Part shown: positions 26,403-34,430 of the stretch, piece by piece
How the letters are laid out: the number at the start of each line of letters is the position of its first letter
How positions within the stretch are numbered: position 1 is the stretch's first letter
Source of the DNA: Variovorax sp. 679
Lineage (GTDB): Bacteria > Pseudomonadota > Gammaproteobacteria > Burkholderiales > Burkholderiaceae_C
Length of the DNA stretch: 64,000 nucleotides
Direction: 5' to 3'
Assembly (NCBI RefSeq): GCF_003952185.1
Contig: NZ_RXFS01000004.1
Span: 248,001 to 312,000, forward strand
Notes under the pieces: model-generated
Seen by the model: only the letters and a program-made list of their open reading frames with translations
Told to the model about the DNA's origin: nothing
Database searches by the model: none
Program-made: the position numbers and the translations under genes

Positions 26403-27389
26403 ATGAGCTGCAGACCCTTGCCGATGGCTGGCGGCGCCGACGAACTGCTCGGGGAAGCGGCCGACTGGATGGTCCGGCTGCAGTCCGGAGACATGACGGA
26501 GCTTTCGCTGCGCCAGCTAGAGCAATGGCGGACACGCAGCGCCGCCCACGCGGAAGCCTGGAGGCGAGCCGAGGCCGTGATGGGCACTTTCGAGATCGTG
26601 CCCAAGGCCATCGGCCGCCAGACCATGCAACGCCTGGCCGGCCCGGGGCGCCGCCAGGCTCTGCGTGCGCTGGGCATCGCCGCGGTTGCCGCGCCGGTCG
26701 TCTGGCTCGCATGGCGCGATCCGTCCGTCGGCACCTGGATAGCGAGCTGGAACGCCGACCTGCATACCGCGGCTGGTGAGCAGAAGACGATCACGCTGGC
26801 CGACGGCACCCGTCTCGTCCTCAATACCTCCAGCGCGGTCGATGTCGTCTTCACGGGTGCCGAGCGCCGCCTGCGCCTGCGACACGGCGAGATTCTCGTC
26901 ACCACTTCGCACGACGATCCGTCGCCGGTCGACCGGCCGTTCATCGTGCAGACCGCGCAAGGAACCGTGCGTGCGCTCGGCACCCGTTTCTCGGTCGGCG
27001 TGCAAGGCGAAGGCACGCGCGTCGCGCTGTTCGAAGGCTCGGTACGGATCCGGGCAGAACAAAATGAACAGTCGCTCGTGCTGCGGGCGGGAGAGCAGAC
27101 CGTGTTCAGCGCCACGGCCATCGAGCCTCCGCGCGCCGCATCGCCTACCGCCGCGCTCTGGGAGCAGGGCATGCTGGTCGCCAGCGACATGCGGCTGGGC
27201 GCGTTTGCCGCGGAACTCGGCCGCTATCGCGCCGGCGTGCTGCGCTGCCACCCCGACGTGGCGGACCTGCGGGTCTCGGGCGCCTTTCCGCTCAGGGACA
27301 CCGATGCCAGCCTGCAATTGCTGCAGAAGACCCTGCCGGTGCGCATCTCGACCATGACGCGCTACTGGGTCGTCATCGAGCCGCGGTGA
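26403..27389 (+). CDS. FecR-family anti-sigma factor (iron island, second pair)
   Basis: 328 residues. DUF4880 covers ~16-58 (GEAADWMVRLQSGDMTELSLRQLEQWRTRS). Twin arginines at 83-84 precede the membrane segment (~88-104). The FecR domain is ~118-245 (TAAGEQKTITLADGTRLVLNTSSAVDV, RALGTRFSVGV, RVALFEGSVRI), and the C-terminal signal-receiving domain ~258-328 (GMLVASDMRLGAFAAELGRYRAGVLRCHPDVADLRVSGAFPL). It is separated by 4 bases from its sigma gene and lies 106 bases before the STN-containing receptor at 27496, its likely signalling partner. Confidence 0.95.
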   Translation: MSCRPLPMAGGADELLGEAADWMVRLQSGDMTELSLRQLEQWRTRSAAHAEAWRRAEAVMGTFEIVPKAIGRQTMQRLAGPGRRQALRALGIAAVAAPVVWLAWRDPSVGTWIASWNADLHTAAGEQKTITLADGTRLVLNTSSAVDVVFTGAERRLRLRHGEILVTTSHDDPSPVDRPFIVQTAQGTVRALGTRFSVGVQGEGTRVALFEGSVRIRAEQNEQSLVLRAGEQTVFSATAIEPPRAASPTAALWEQGMLVASDMRLGAFAAELGRYRAGVLRCHPDVADLRVSGAFPLRDTDASLQLLQKTLPVRISTMTRYWVVIEPR

Positions 27390-27390
27390 T

Positions 27391-27440
27391 TATTTTTTCT
27401 CCCGGGGGTGATACCTTTTTTCGCTTCGTACGGTGTACCG
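27391..27440 (+). promoter_or_regulatory. Candidate ECF-dependent promoter of the first TonB receptor
   Basis: AT-rich stretch between fecR and the receptor with GATTATTTTTTCTCCCGGG, then GGTGATACCTTTTTTCGC and CGTACGG. Poly-T next to GGTGAT followed by CGT-rich sequence about 17 bases later is the kind of layout seen before FecI-controlled receptor genes. A related TTTTTTCCCGGGAGAGGCC stretch occurs at 38915-38935 behind the island. The assignment is by pattern only. Confidence 0.3.
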
Positions 27441-27495
27441 GGTGAAGGCGCTTCAGCGCGCCACCCATGCGTTCACCTGCGAAAGGATTCTCTTG

Positions 27496-29985
27496 ATGGT
27501 CCCCGGCCTTTTCCCTCGCCTGCGCGAGGATGCCTCCAGTCGTCCCCGCTGCGCGCCTCCGTCGATCCGCAGGCCGATCGGCCTCGTGCTCTGCGTGCAA
27601 TGGACGCTGGCCGGCCTCGGACTTGCCGTGGTCGCGCCGCTCACGGCGGTGCACGCCGCGCAGCCGTCCAGCAACGAATCGAAGCGCTCCTACGCGATCC
27701 AGCCCGGCCCGCTCGGTGACGTGCTGGCGCAGTTCGCAGGTCTCGCGGGCGTGCCGCTGTCGTTCGACCCGACACCGCTCGCCGCCGTCCGGAGTCCCGG
27801 CCTGCGCGGCAGCTTCACGGTGCAGGAAGGCTTTTCGCGGCTGCTGCGCGACTCGGGCTACGAGCTGGTCGAGGCAGGCAATGGAAGCTATTCGCTGCGC
27901 GCATCACCGGCACCCAGGGCCGGCGACTCGGCCGTGCTGCCCACCGTCACGGTCACGGCGGTCGAGCCGTTGCCCGGCGAGCTGCCTGGCGCCTACGCCG
28001 GCGGACAGATGGCGCGCGGCGGCCGGCTCGGCCTTCTCGGCAATGCGGACATCATGAACTCGCCGTTCAGCACCAGCAGCTTCACGTCGGAAGCGATGAC
28101 CAACCGGCAGGCGGCCACGCTGCCCGAAGTGCTCAACAAGGATTCCTCGGTGCGGTTCACGGGGCAGCTCGGCGGCGTCACCGACTCCTTCTACATCCGC
28201 GGACTGCCCATCGGCGAGGGCAACCTGAGCGAGGTGGCATTCGATGGCGTGTACGGCGTTGCGCCCAACTACCACGTGTTCACCGAGTACGCGCAGCGCG
28301 TCGAGGTCGTCAAGGGCCCGGCCGCGCTGCTCTACGGCATGTCGCCCAATGGCGGCGTGGGCGGCGTCATCAACATCGTGCCCAAGCGTGCATTGCCCGA
28401 AGACCTGAGCCGGGTCTCGCTCGACTACGGCAGCGGCTCGCAGCTGGGCCAGCACCTCGACCTGAGCCGGCGCTTCGGCGCCAATCGCGAATGGGGCATC
28501 CGCTTCAACGGCGCGCACCGCGAAGGCGACACGCCGCTGGACAACCAGAAATCGCGTACCGACATCGGCGCACTGTCGCTCGACTACCAGGGCGAACGCC
28601 TGCGCGCCTCGTTCGATTTCCTGTCGCAGGTCGAGAACGTCGATGCGCCGACACGCCCCTATCTCGTGGCGTCCGGCATCCAGGTGCCCGACGCGCCGGA
28701 CGGCCGCCGCAACATCTCGCAGCCATGGGGCTGGTGGAAATCGGATGGGAAATCCGCGCTGCTGCGCGCCGAGTACGACCTGAGCGACAGGCTCACGCTG
28801 TTCGCCAATGCCGGCGGCTCGACGGTCAGCATCGCTCGCCTGTCCGACCAGACGCCCACGCTGCTCAACGGCTTCGGTCTCGCGACCTCCACGCCCACCA
28901 ACTACAAGTTCAAGGTGGACCGGCACACCGCCGACGCGGGTCTGCGCGGACGCTTCGAAACCGGCGCGGTCAAGCACACGGTGAGTCTTCAGTTCAGCAA
29001 CTACGAGGACCGGGTGGCACAGGCCAACAACACCGGCAAGGCGATGCTGACCAACATCTACGCGCCGGTCGACCGCCCCTACCAGAACGTTGCCGAGCCG
29101 CTGCGCACGCCGAAGGTTTCGGCTTCGCGTCTTTCGGGTGTGGCGCTGGCCGACACGCTCAGCGCCTTCGACGACCGGTTGCAGCTCACGCTGGGCCTGC
29201 GCCACCAGCGCGTCCAGTCGAACAACTTCAGCGCAAGCACCGGCGCCGTGACCGCCCGCTACGACCGCAGCGCGGTGACGCCACTGGCCGGTGTGGTCTT
29301 CAAGCCCGCGCGCAACGTGTCGATCTACGCCAACTACATCGAAGGCCTGAGCAAGGGCGACACCGCTCCCAATACCGCCTCGAACGCGGGAGAGATCTTC
29401 TCGCCTTACAAGTCGAAGCAGTACGAAGTCGGCGCGAAGTTCGACCTCGACGGCACCATGGCCACGGTGAGCGCGTTCCAGATCACCAAGCCCAGCGGCC
29501 AGCTCACGGGAAACCTCTATGCGGCCGACAGCGAACAGCGCAACCGCGGACTCGAATTCAACGTGTTCGGCGAGCCCGTCAAGGGCCTGCGACTGACCGG
29601 CGGCCTGACGCTGCTCGACGGCAAGCTCACGAAGACCAACAGCCGCACCACGCTCGGCAACCGCCCCGTGGGCGTTCCCGCGGTCATGGCCAATCTCGGT
29701 GCCGACTGGGATGTTCCGGGCGTCAGCGGCCTTTCGCTCAACGGCAGCCTCACCTACACGGGCAAGGAGTACGTCAACCAGGCCAATACCCAGTCGATCC
29801 CCTCCTGGACCACGCTCGACGTCGGCGTGCGCTACACGACCCGCATCGCCGGACGCACGACCACCTTCCGGGGCACCTTGGCGAACGCCACCAACCGCGC
29901 GTACTGGTCGGGCGTCGCCTCGTACGGCACGATCTCGCAAGGCATTCCGCGCACCTTCGTGCTGTCCGCTTCGGTTGACTTCTAG
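27496..29985 (+). CDS. TonB-dependent ferric-siderophore-type receptor with STN signalling domain
   Basis: 829 residues from the ATG at 27496, chosen because GAAAGGA lies 8 bases upstream; a GTG at 27433 would add 21 residues. Signal peptide to ~54 (VHA|A). STN domain at ~65-135 (YAIQPGPLGDVLAQFAGLAG… GSFTVQEGFSRLLRDSGYEL). A TonB-box-like PTVTVTA is near 149. The plug includes DSFYIRGLPI and RVEVVKGPAALLYG. The 22-strand barrel ends in a terminal aromatic (SASVDF). It is an outer-membrane receptor for an iron chelate; ligand unknown. It follows the second FecI/FecR pair and precedes a matching ABC importer. Confidence 0.94.
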   Translation: MVPGLFPRLREDASSRPRCAPPSIRRPIGLVLCVQWTLAGLGLAVVAPLTAVHAAQPSSNESKRSYAIQPGPLGDVLAQFAGLAGVPLSFDPTPLAAVRSPGLRGSFTVQEGFSRLLRDSGYELVEAGNGSYSLRASPAPRAGDSAVLPTVTVTAVEPLPGELPGAYAGGQMARGGRLGLLGNADIMNSPFSTSSFTSEAMTNRQAATLPEVLNKDSSVRFTGQLGGVTDSFYIRGLPIGEGNLSEVAFDGVYGVAPNYHVFTEYAQRVEVVKGPAALLYGMSPNGGVGGVINIVPKRALPEDLSRVSLDYGSGSQLGQHLDLSRRFGANREWGIRFNGAHREGDTPLDNQKSRTDIGALSLDYQGERLRASFDFLSQVENVDAPTRPYLVASGIQVPDAPDGRRNISQPWGWWKSDGKSALLRAEYDLSDRLTLFANAGGSTVSIARLSDQTPTLLNGFGLATSTPTNYKFKVDRHTADAGLRGRFETGAVKHTVSLQFSNYEDRVAQANNTGKAMLTNIYAPVDRPYQNVAEPLRTPKVSASRLSGVALADTLSAFDDRLQLTLGLRHQRVQSNNFSASTGAVTARYDRSAVTPLAGVVFKPARNVSIYANYIEGLSKGDTAPNTASNAGEIFSPYKSKQYEVGAKFDLDGTMATVSAFQITKPSGQLTGNLYAADSEQRNRGLEFNVFGEPVKGLRLTGGLTLLDGKLTKTNSRTTLGNRPVGVPAVMANLGADWDVPGVSGLSLNGSLTYTGKEYVNQANTQSIPSWTTLDVGVRYTTRIAGRTTTFRGTLANATNRAYWSGVASYGTISQGIPRTFVLSASVDF

Positions 29986-30004
29986 ACCGCAGGTACGCCG
30001 CGCC

Positions 30005-31195
30005 ATGACCCGAACGAAGTTCCTTGTCGGTGCGGTCGTGGCCGCTGCCGTTCTTGCAGTGGCTGCCGTGCTGTGGTTCTCGCCGAGCCCGGGCGGGCCC
30101 GGCACACCCGGGCAGGCCGATGCGCGCGCCCCCACCATCGTGACCGACCTGCTCGGGCGCAAGGTCGAGGTGCGCCTGCCGGTGCGGCGCATGATGCTCG
30201 GCGAAGGCCGCCAGCTCTACCTGCTTGCCGCGCTCGACACCGAAGACCCGATCGGGCGCGTCGTGGGGTGGCGCAAGGATCTGATCCAGTCCGACCCCGA
30301 CACGTACGCCGCCTACCTGCACAAGTTTCCGCGCATCGCCGAACTGCCGCAGTTCGGCGGCTTCGAGGACGGCACCTTCGATCTCGAACTCGCGATCTCG
30401 CTGAAGCCCGATGTCATCCTCATGAACATCGAGTCGCAGCGTGCCACCGAGGACGCACGTTATGTCGAGCGGCTGCAGGCGGTCGGCATCCCCATCGTGT
30501 ACGTCGACTTCCGGCACTACCCGGTCGAGAACACCGAGCCGACCATCCGCCTGCTCGGCCAGCTCATGGGCAAGGAAGCGCGAGCGCGCGACATCATCGA
30601 TTTCCGCGCGGCGCAGATCCGGCGCGTGACCGATGTCATCCGGGCCGCGGCACCTGCGCGGCCGCGCGTCTTCATCGAGAGGATCGGTGGCTACACCGAG
30701 GACTGCTGCCTGAGCTTCGGCAACGAGAACTTCGGCAAGTTCGTCGAAATGGCCGGCGGCCACAACCTGGCCGGACAGATCATCCGCGGCACCTTCGGCC
30801 AGCTGAACCCCGAGCAGGTGCTGGCCTCCGATCCCGAGCAGGTGCTCGTGACCAGCGCCAACTGGGAAGCCTTCGTGCCCAAGGGCCCGTGGATCGGCGT
30901 GGGCCCCGGCGCCGACCTGGACGAGGCCGCGCGAAAGCTGCGCGGCTTCACGCGGCGGTCCGCCTACGCGGGCACCACAGCCCAGCGCAATGGTGCGTTC
31001 CACGCCATCTGGCACCAGTTCTACAACAGCCCGTACGACTTCGTCGCCATCCAGCAGCTGGCCCGATGGCTGCATCCGGACCTGTTCGCCGGCCTGGATC
31101 CCGATGCGACCTTCCGTGAATTCCACCAGCGATTCCTGCCGCTCGACTACGCCCCCGGCTATTTCGTCAGCCTGCCGAAGGCGCCGACGCCGTGA
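30005..31195 (+). CDS. Periplasmic iron-chelate-binding protein of an ABC importer (FecB/BtuF-like)
   Basis: 396 residues. The N-terminal hydrophobic segment (~6-26, FLVGAVVAAAVLAVAAVLWF) has no clear cleavage site or lipobox, so it may be an uncleaved anchor or signal. The body is the TroA/PBP2 fold: TDLLGRKVEVRLPVRRMMLGEG, ISLKPDVILMNIE, GIPIVYVDFRH, AGGHNLAG, LNPEQVLASDPEQVLVT. Conserved motifs of ferric-siderophore or cobalamin binders are present, including a vicinal Cys pair (TEDCCLSFG). Its stop overlaps the permease GTG (GTGA). It delivers substrate from the outer-membrane receptor to the permease. Confidence 0.88.
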   Translation: MTRTKFLVGAVVAAAVLAVAAVLWFSPSPGGPGTPGQADARAPTIVTDLLGRKVEVRLPVRRMMLGEGRQLYLLAALDTEDPIGRVVGWRKDLIQSDPDTYAAYLHKFPRIAELPQFGGFEDGTFDLELAISLKPDVILMNIESQRATEDARYVERLQAVGIPIVYVDFRHYPVENTEPTIRLLGQLMGKEARARDIIDFRAAQIRRVTDVIRAAAPARPRVFIERIGGYTEDCCLSFGNENFGKFVEMAGGHNLAGQIIRGTFGQLNPEQVLASDPEQVLVTSANWEAFVPKGPWIGVGPGADLDEAARKLRGFTRRSAYAGTTAQRNGAFHAIWHQFYNSPYDFVAIQQLARWLHPDLFAGLDPDATFREFHQRFLPLDYAPGYFVSLPKAPTP

Positions 31196-32250
31196 CCGCG
31201 ATGACGCGGCAGCCCGCGCTCGGGGCGACGTACCGCGCACTCGTGCGGCGCAAGCGCTGGATCCTTGCCGCGCTGTCCGGCCTGCTGCTGCTGAGCTTCA
31301 TGCTCGACATGGCCACGGGACCGGCGCGCCACGACCTCGCGTCGGTGGCGCTTGCGCTGGTGCGGCCCGACGGCGTGCCGGTGCAGCTGCGCGTCGTGAT
31401 GTGGGACATCCGCATGCCCGTCGCCGCAATGGCGGTGGTCGCAGGTGCAGCGCTGTCGCTGGCGGGCGCGCAGATGCAGACCATCCTCAACAACCCGCTG
31501 GCGAGCCCGTTCACGCTGGGCATCTCGGCGGCGGCGAGTTTCGGCGCCGCGCTCGGGCTCGCTTTCGGCGTCAGGTTGTTTCCGCTGCTGGCCGACTACC
31601 TGGTGCCGGTCAATGCCTTCGTGATGGCGATGCTGTCGGCGGTGCTGATCCATCTCGTGAGCACGCGGCGCAACGTGGGCTCCGAGACGATCGTGCTGCT
31701 GGGCATCGCGCTGGTCTTCACCTTCAATGCATTGCTGGCGCTGGTGCAGTACTTCGCCAGCGAGCAGGCCGTCGCCGCGGTGGTCTTCTGGACCATGGGC
31801 AGCCTGGGCCGCGCGACATGGCCGAAGGTCGGTGCCGTGCTCGCCTTGCTGCTGCTGATGCTGCCGCTGTTCGCACGGCGCGCCTGGTCGCTGACGGCCA
31901 TGCGGCTCGGCGACGACAAGGCCGCGAGCATGGGGGTCGACGTGCAGCGCCTGCGCCTGGAGTCCCTCGTGATGGTGAGCCTGCTCGCGGCGCTGCCGGT
32001 GTCATTCATCGGCGTGATCGGCTTCGTCGGCCTGGTCGGCCCGCACATCGCGCGCATGCTGCTGGGCGAGGACCAGCGCTACTTCCTGCCGGGCTCGCTG
32101 CTGGCCGGCGCGCTCATGCTGTCGGCCAGCTCGGTGGTCAGCAAGACCCTGGTGCCGGGTGCGATCTTTCCGATCGGCGTCGTGACGTCGCTCGTCGGCG
32201 TGCCGTTCTTCATCTCGCTCATCCTGCGGTCGAAGGGGCGCTCGTGGTGA
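31192..32250 (+). CDS. FecCD-family ABC permease
   Basis: 352 residues with about ten membrane segments. FecCD-family motifs: WDIRMPVAAMAVVAGAALSLAGAQMQTILNNPLASPFTLGIS (the family hallmark GxxxQxxxxNPLAxPxxLG), SLGRATWPKV, IGFVGLVGPHIARMLLG and PGAIFPIGVVTSLVGVPFF. It is a single permease, so it probably works as a homodimer. The GTG at 31192 overlaps the binding-protein stop and has GAAGG 10 bases before it; ATG 31201 is the alternative. The stop overlaps the ATPase start. Confidence 0.95.
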   Translation: MTAMTRQPALGATYRALVRRKRWILAALSGLLLLSFMLDMATGPARHDLASVALALVRPDGVPVQLRVVMWDIRMPVAAMAVVAGAALSLAGAQMQTILNNPLASPFTLGISAAASFGAALGLAFGVRLFPLLADYLVPVNAFVMAMLSAVLIHLVSTRRNVGSETIVLLGIALVFTFNALLALVQYFASEQAVAAVVFWTMGSLGRATWPKVGAVLALLLLMLPLFARRAWSLTAMRLGDDKAASMGVDVQRLRLESLVMVSLLAALPVSFIGVIGFVGLVGPHIARMLLGEDQRYFLPGSLLAGALMLSASSVVSKTLVPGAIFPIGVVTSLVGVPFFISLILRSKGRSW

Positions 32251-32999
32251 CGCTGCAGCTCGAGAACGTGGGCGCCTCGTATGCGGGCCTGGAGATCTTG
32301 TCGGAAGTCGGCACGCCGCGGTTCAACGCCGGCGAGGTCATCGCGCTGATCGGTCCCAACGCCGCAGGCAAGTCGACGCTGCTGCGCCGCATCGCCGGGC
32401 TTCTCGCCGGGCCCGGCGTCGTGCGATTCGGCCCGGCCTCACGGGGCGAGGCCGGGGTCTGCTACATGCCGCAGGACGGCACCGTCACGGCCCGGCTCAC
32501 GGCCTACGAAGGCATCCTGCTGGCGTGCAAGCAGCAGCAACACGGCTGGGCGGTGCAGGCGTCCGACCTCGCGCGGATCGACGCGGTGATGGCCGGGCTC
32601 GACATCGAGGCACTGGCCTTCAGGACGCTCGACGAGATGAGCGGTGGCCAGCGCCAGCTCGTCTCGATCGCGCAGGTGTTGGTGCGCGACCCGGACATCC
32701 TGCTGCTGGACGAGCCGACGAGCGCGCTCGACATGCGCCGGCAGGCGCAGGTGCTCGCGCTGCTGCGTTCGCTCGCGCGCCAGCGCGGAAAGATCGTCGT
32801 CATCGCCTTGCACGACCTGAACCAGGCGCTGCAATTCGCCGACCAGGTCGTGGTGCTCGCCCACGGCCGGGCGCTGCACAGCGGGCGCTGCGAGGATGTG
32901 ATCACGCCGGCCATGCTGCGCGATGTCTACCGGGTCGATGCACGCGTCGAGCGGTGCTCGCGTGGCACCGCGCGGGTCATCGTGGACGGCATTGCGTAG
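32247..32999 (+). CDS. ABC importer ATPase (FecE/FepC/BtuD type)
   Basis: 250 residues. Walker A GPNAAGKST is at ~36-44, the Q-loop at MPQDG, signature MSGGQRQ at ~131-137, Walker B ILLLDEPTSALD at ~151-162, and the switch histidine in ALHDLNQALQFAD. It is typical for iron-siderophore/cobalamin importers. Tandem GTGs at 32244 and 32247 are possible starts; both overlap the permease stop, so binding protein, permease and ATPase form one coupled operon. Confidence 0.94.
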   Translation: MTLQLENVGASYAGLEILSEVGTPRFNAGEVIALIGPNAAGKSTLLRRIAGLLAGPGVVRFGPASRGEAGVCYMPQDGTVTARLTAYEGILLACKQQQHGWAVQASDLARIDAVMAGLDIEALAFRTLDEMSGGQRQLVSIAQVLVRDPDILLLDEPTSALDMRRQAQVLALLRSLARQRGKIVVIALHDLNQALQFADQVVVLAHGRALHSGRCEDVITPAMLRDVYRVDARVERCSRGTARVIVDGIA

Positions 33000-33078
33000 A
33001 TCGGCCTGCCGCGCCCGCCAAGGCCCGACGGCCTGAAATCGCCATGCAGCGGCATCGCAGTTCAACAAAAGGGTTCGG

Positions 33079-34224
33079 ATGAGAAAAGATGTCGTGATCG
33101 TGGGTGGCGGAATCGCTGGCGTCTCGGCGGCCTTCTTCCTGTCGCAAGGAATGTCGGTGGCACTGGTGGAGCGGGAGAGCACGCTGGGCCATCACAGTTC
33201 GGGGCGCACCGCCGCCCAGTACACGCTGGGTATCGCGGCCGACACCATGCGGCGCGTGGCGGCGGCCAGCAAGGACTTCTTCGAACAGCCGCCCGCCGGT
33301 TTCTGCGGCGGCTCCCTGATCGCGCAGCGGGGTTGCCTCACGGTCGCCCGCAGCGGCCAGGAGTCGCGCCTTCAGGGCATTCGCGAGCAGATCCGGAGCG
33401 TGGGCGCGCGGGCGCGCATCACCGATGCCGGCGAGACGCTGTCGCTGTTCCCGGCCCTGCGCCCCGGTGGCGTGGCGGCCGGTGTCCATGAGCCGGACGC
33501 CATGGATCTCGACATTGCAGCGCTGTTCAACGGCTACGCAAGCGGAGCCAAGGCACGCGGTGCTGTGTTCGTGCCGGGCGAGCCTGTGCTGTCGATCGAG
33601 CGTCGCGGTGGCATGTGGCACCTGCGTACGCCGCGCACCACGATCGAGGCATCGGTGCTGGTCAATGCGGCCGGCGCATGGGCCGATCAGGTGGCCGTGC
33701 TGGCTGGCGAAACGCCGTTGGGCCTGCAGCCGATGCGCCGTACGGCGTTCAACTTCGTGGCCGAGGGCGGCGCCAGCCCCGACACATGGCCCTTCGTCAG
33801 CAACCTGGACTACCGGTGGTACATCCGGCCAGGGAGGGGGCACATGCTGGGCAGCCTGTGCGACGCGGTGCTCGCCGCGCCCGAGGAGCTTCGCGCGCGC
33901 GACGAAGACGTGGCGCAAGCCATCGCCAACATCGAGGGCGACACCACCTTTCGCGTGAAACAGGTGCAGTCGCAATGGGCCGGGCTGCGCACCTTCGCGG
34001 CCGACCGCAATCCGGTGGTCGGCCCCCGCGCCGGCTCGCAAGGCTTTCACTGGTTGGCCGGGCAAGGCGGCTGCGGAATCCTTGCTTCCCCGGCGCTGGC
34101 GCAGGCGCTCGCGGCATCGGTCCTCGGTGACGAGCTTCCGCCCGTGCAGCGTGAGCTCGGCCTGAGCTTCGCCGCGCTGGCACCCGATCGCCAGGCCCTG
34201 CCTGCCTCCGCACCCGGGGCATGA
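33079..34224 (+). CDS. FAD-dependent oxidoreductase, DAO superfamily
   Basis: 381 residues. The FAD-binding Rossmann motif VVIVGGGIAGVSAAFFLSQG is at the N-terminus, with an ERESTLGHHSSGRTAAQYTLG segment. A DAO-type substrate domain follows (LVNAAGAWADQVAVLAG, SQWAGLRTFAADRNPVVGP), ending in the FAD-binding WLAGQGGCGILASPALA motif. The family oxidises D-amino acids, sarcosine, glycine or opines. It lies 79 bases after the ATPase and 206 bases before the second receptor. Its presence inside an iron-uptake island is unexpected; a role in handling an amine-containing chelator is only a guess. Confidence 0.87.
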   Translation: MRKDVVIVGGGIAGVSAAFFLSQGMSVALVERESTLGHHSSGRTAAQYTLGIAADTMRRVAAASKDFFEQPPAGFCGGSLIAQRGCLTVARSGQESRLQGIREQIRSVGARARITDAGETLSLFPALRPGGVAAGVHEPDAMDLDIAALFNGYASGAKARGAVFVPGEPVLSIERRGGMWHLRTPRTTIEASVLVNAAGAWADQVAVLAGETPLGLQPMRRTAFNFVAEGGASPDTWPFVSNLDYRWYIRPGRGHMLGSLCDAVLAAPEELRARDEDVAQAIANIEGDTTFRVKQVQSQWAGLRTFAADRNPVVGPRAGSQGFHWLAGQGGCGILASPALAQALAASVLGDELPPVQRELGLSFAALAPDRQALPASAPGA

Positions 34225-34312
34225 CGCCACGGGCGCAACGGGCTGCCGCCGACATACGATCGGCCGGCTCCCGGCCGGTGTCGTCGATCGGGCAAGTCAG
34301 CCGTTTCGCGGC

Positions 34313-34336
34313 GTTTCAAAAATATTTTGCAGAAAC
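34313..34336. promoter_or_regulatory. AT-rich concentric inverted repeat upstream of the second TonB receptor
   Basis: In the 206-base gap before the receptor, GTTTC (34313-34317) and GAAAC (34332-34336) flank the perfect palindrome AAAATATTTT (34319-34328). This is the only strongly AT-rich stretch of the gap and sits about 95 bases before the ATG. It may be a promoter/operator. It does not fit the Fur consensus well. Nothing else was recognised in the gap. Confidence 0.4.
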
Positions 34337-34430
34337 CGGCAGGTTCCGGAATCTCGTGCATCAAGGAATGCAGGTACCGCAAAAGCGAGCGGTGCAACCT
34401 TCATTTCATCCGATCACAGAGAACTCTCAA

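Noticed and set aside
27904..30192. 762-codon minus-strand frame opposite the first TonB receptor
   Set aside because: The plus strand encodes a complete receptor with signal peptide, STN, plug and barrel; the minus product shows no domain.
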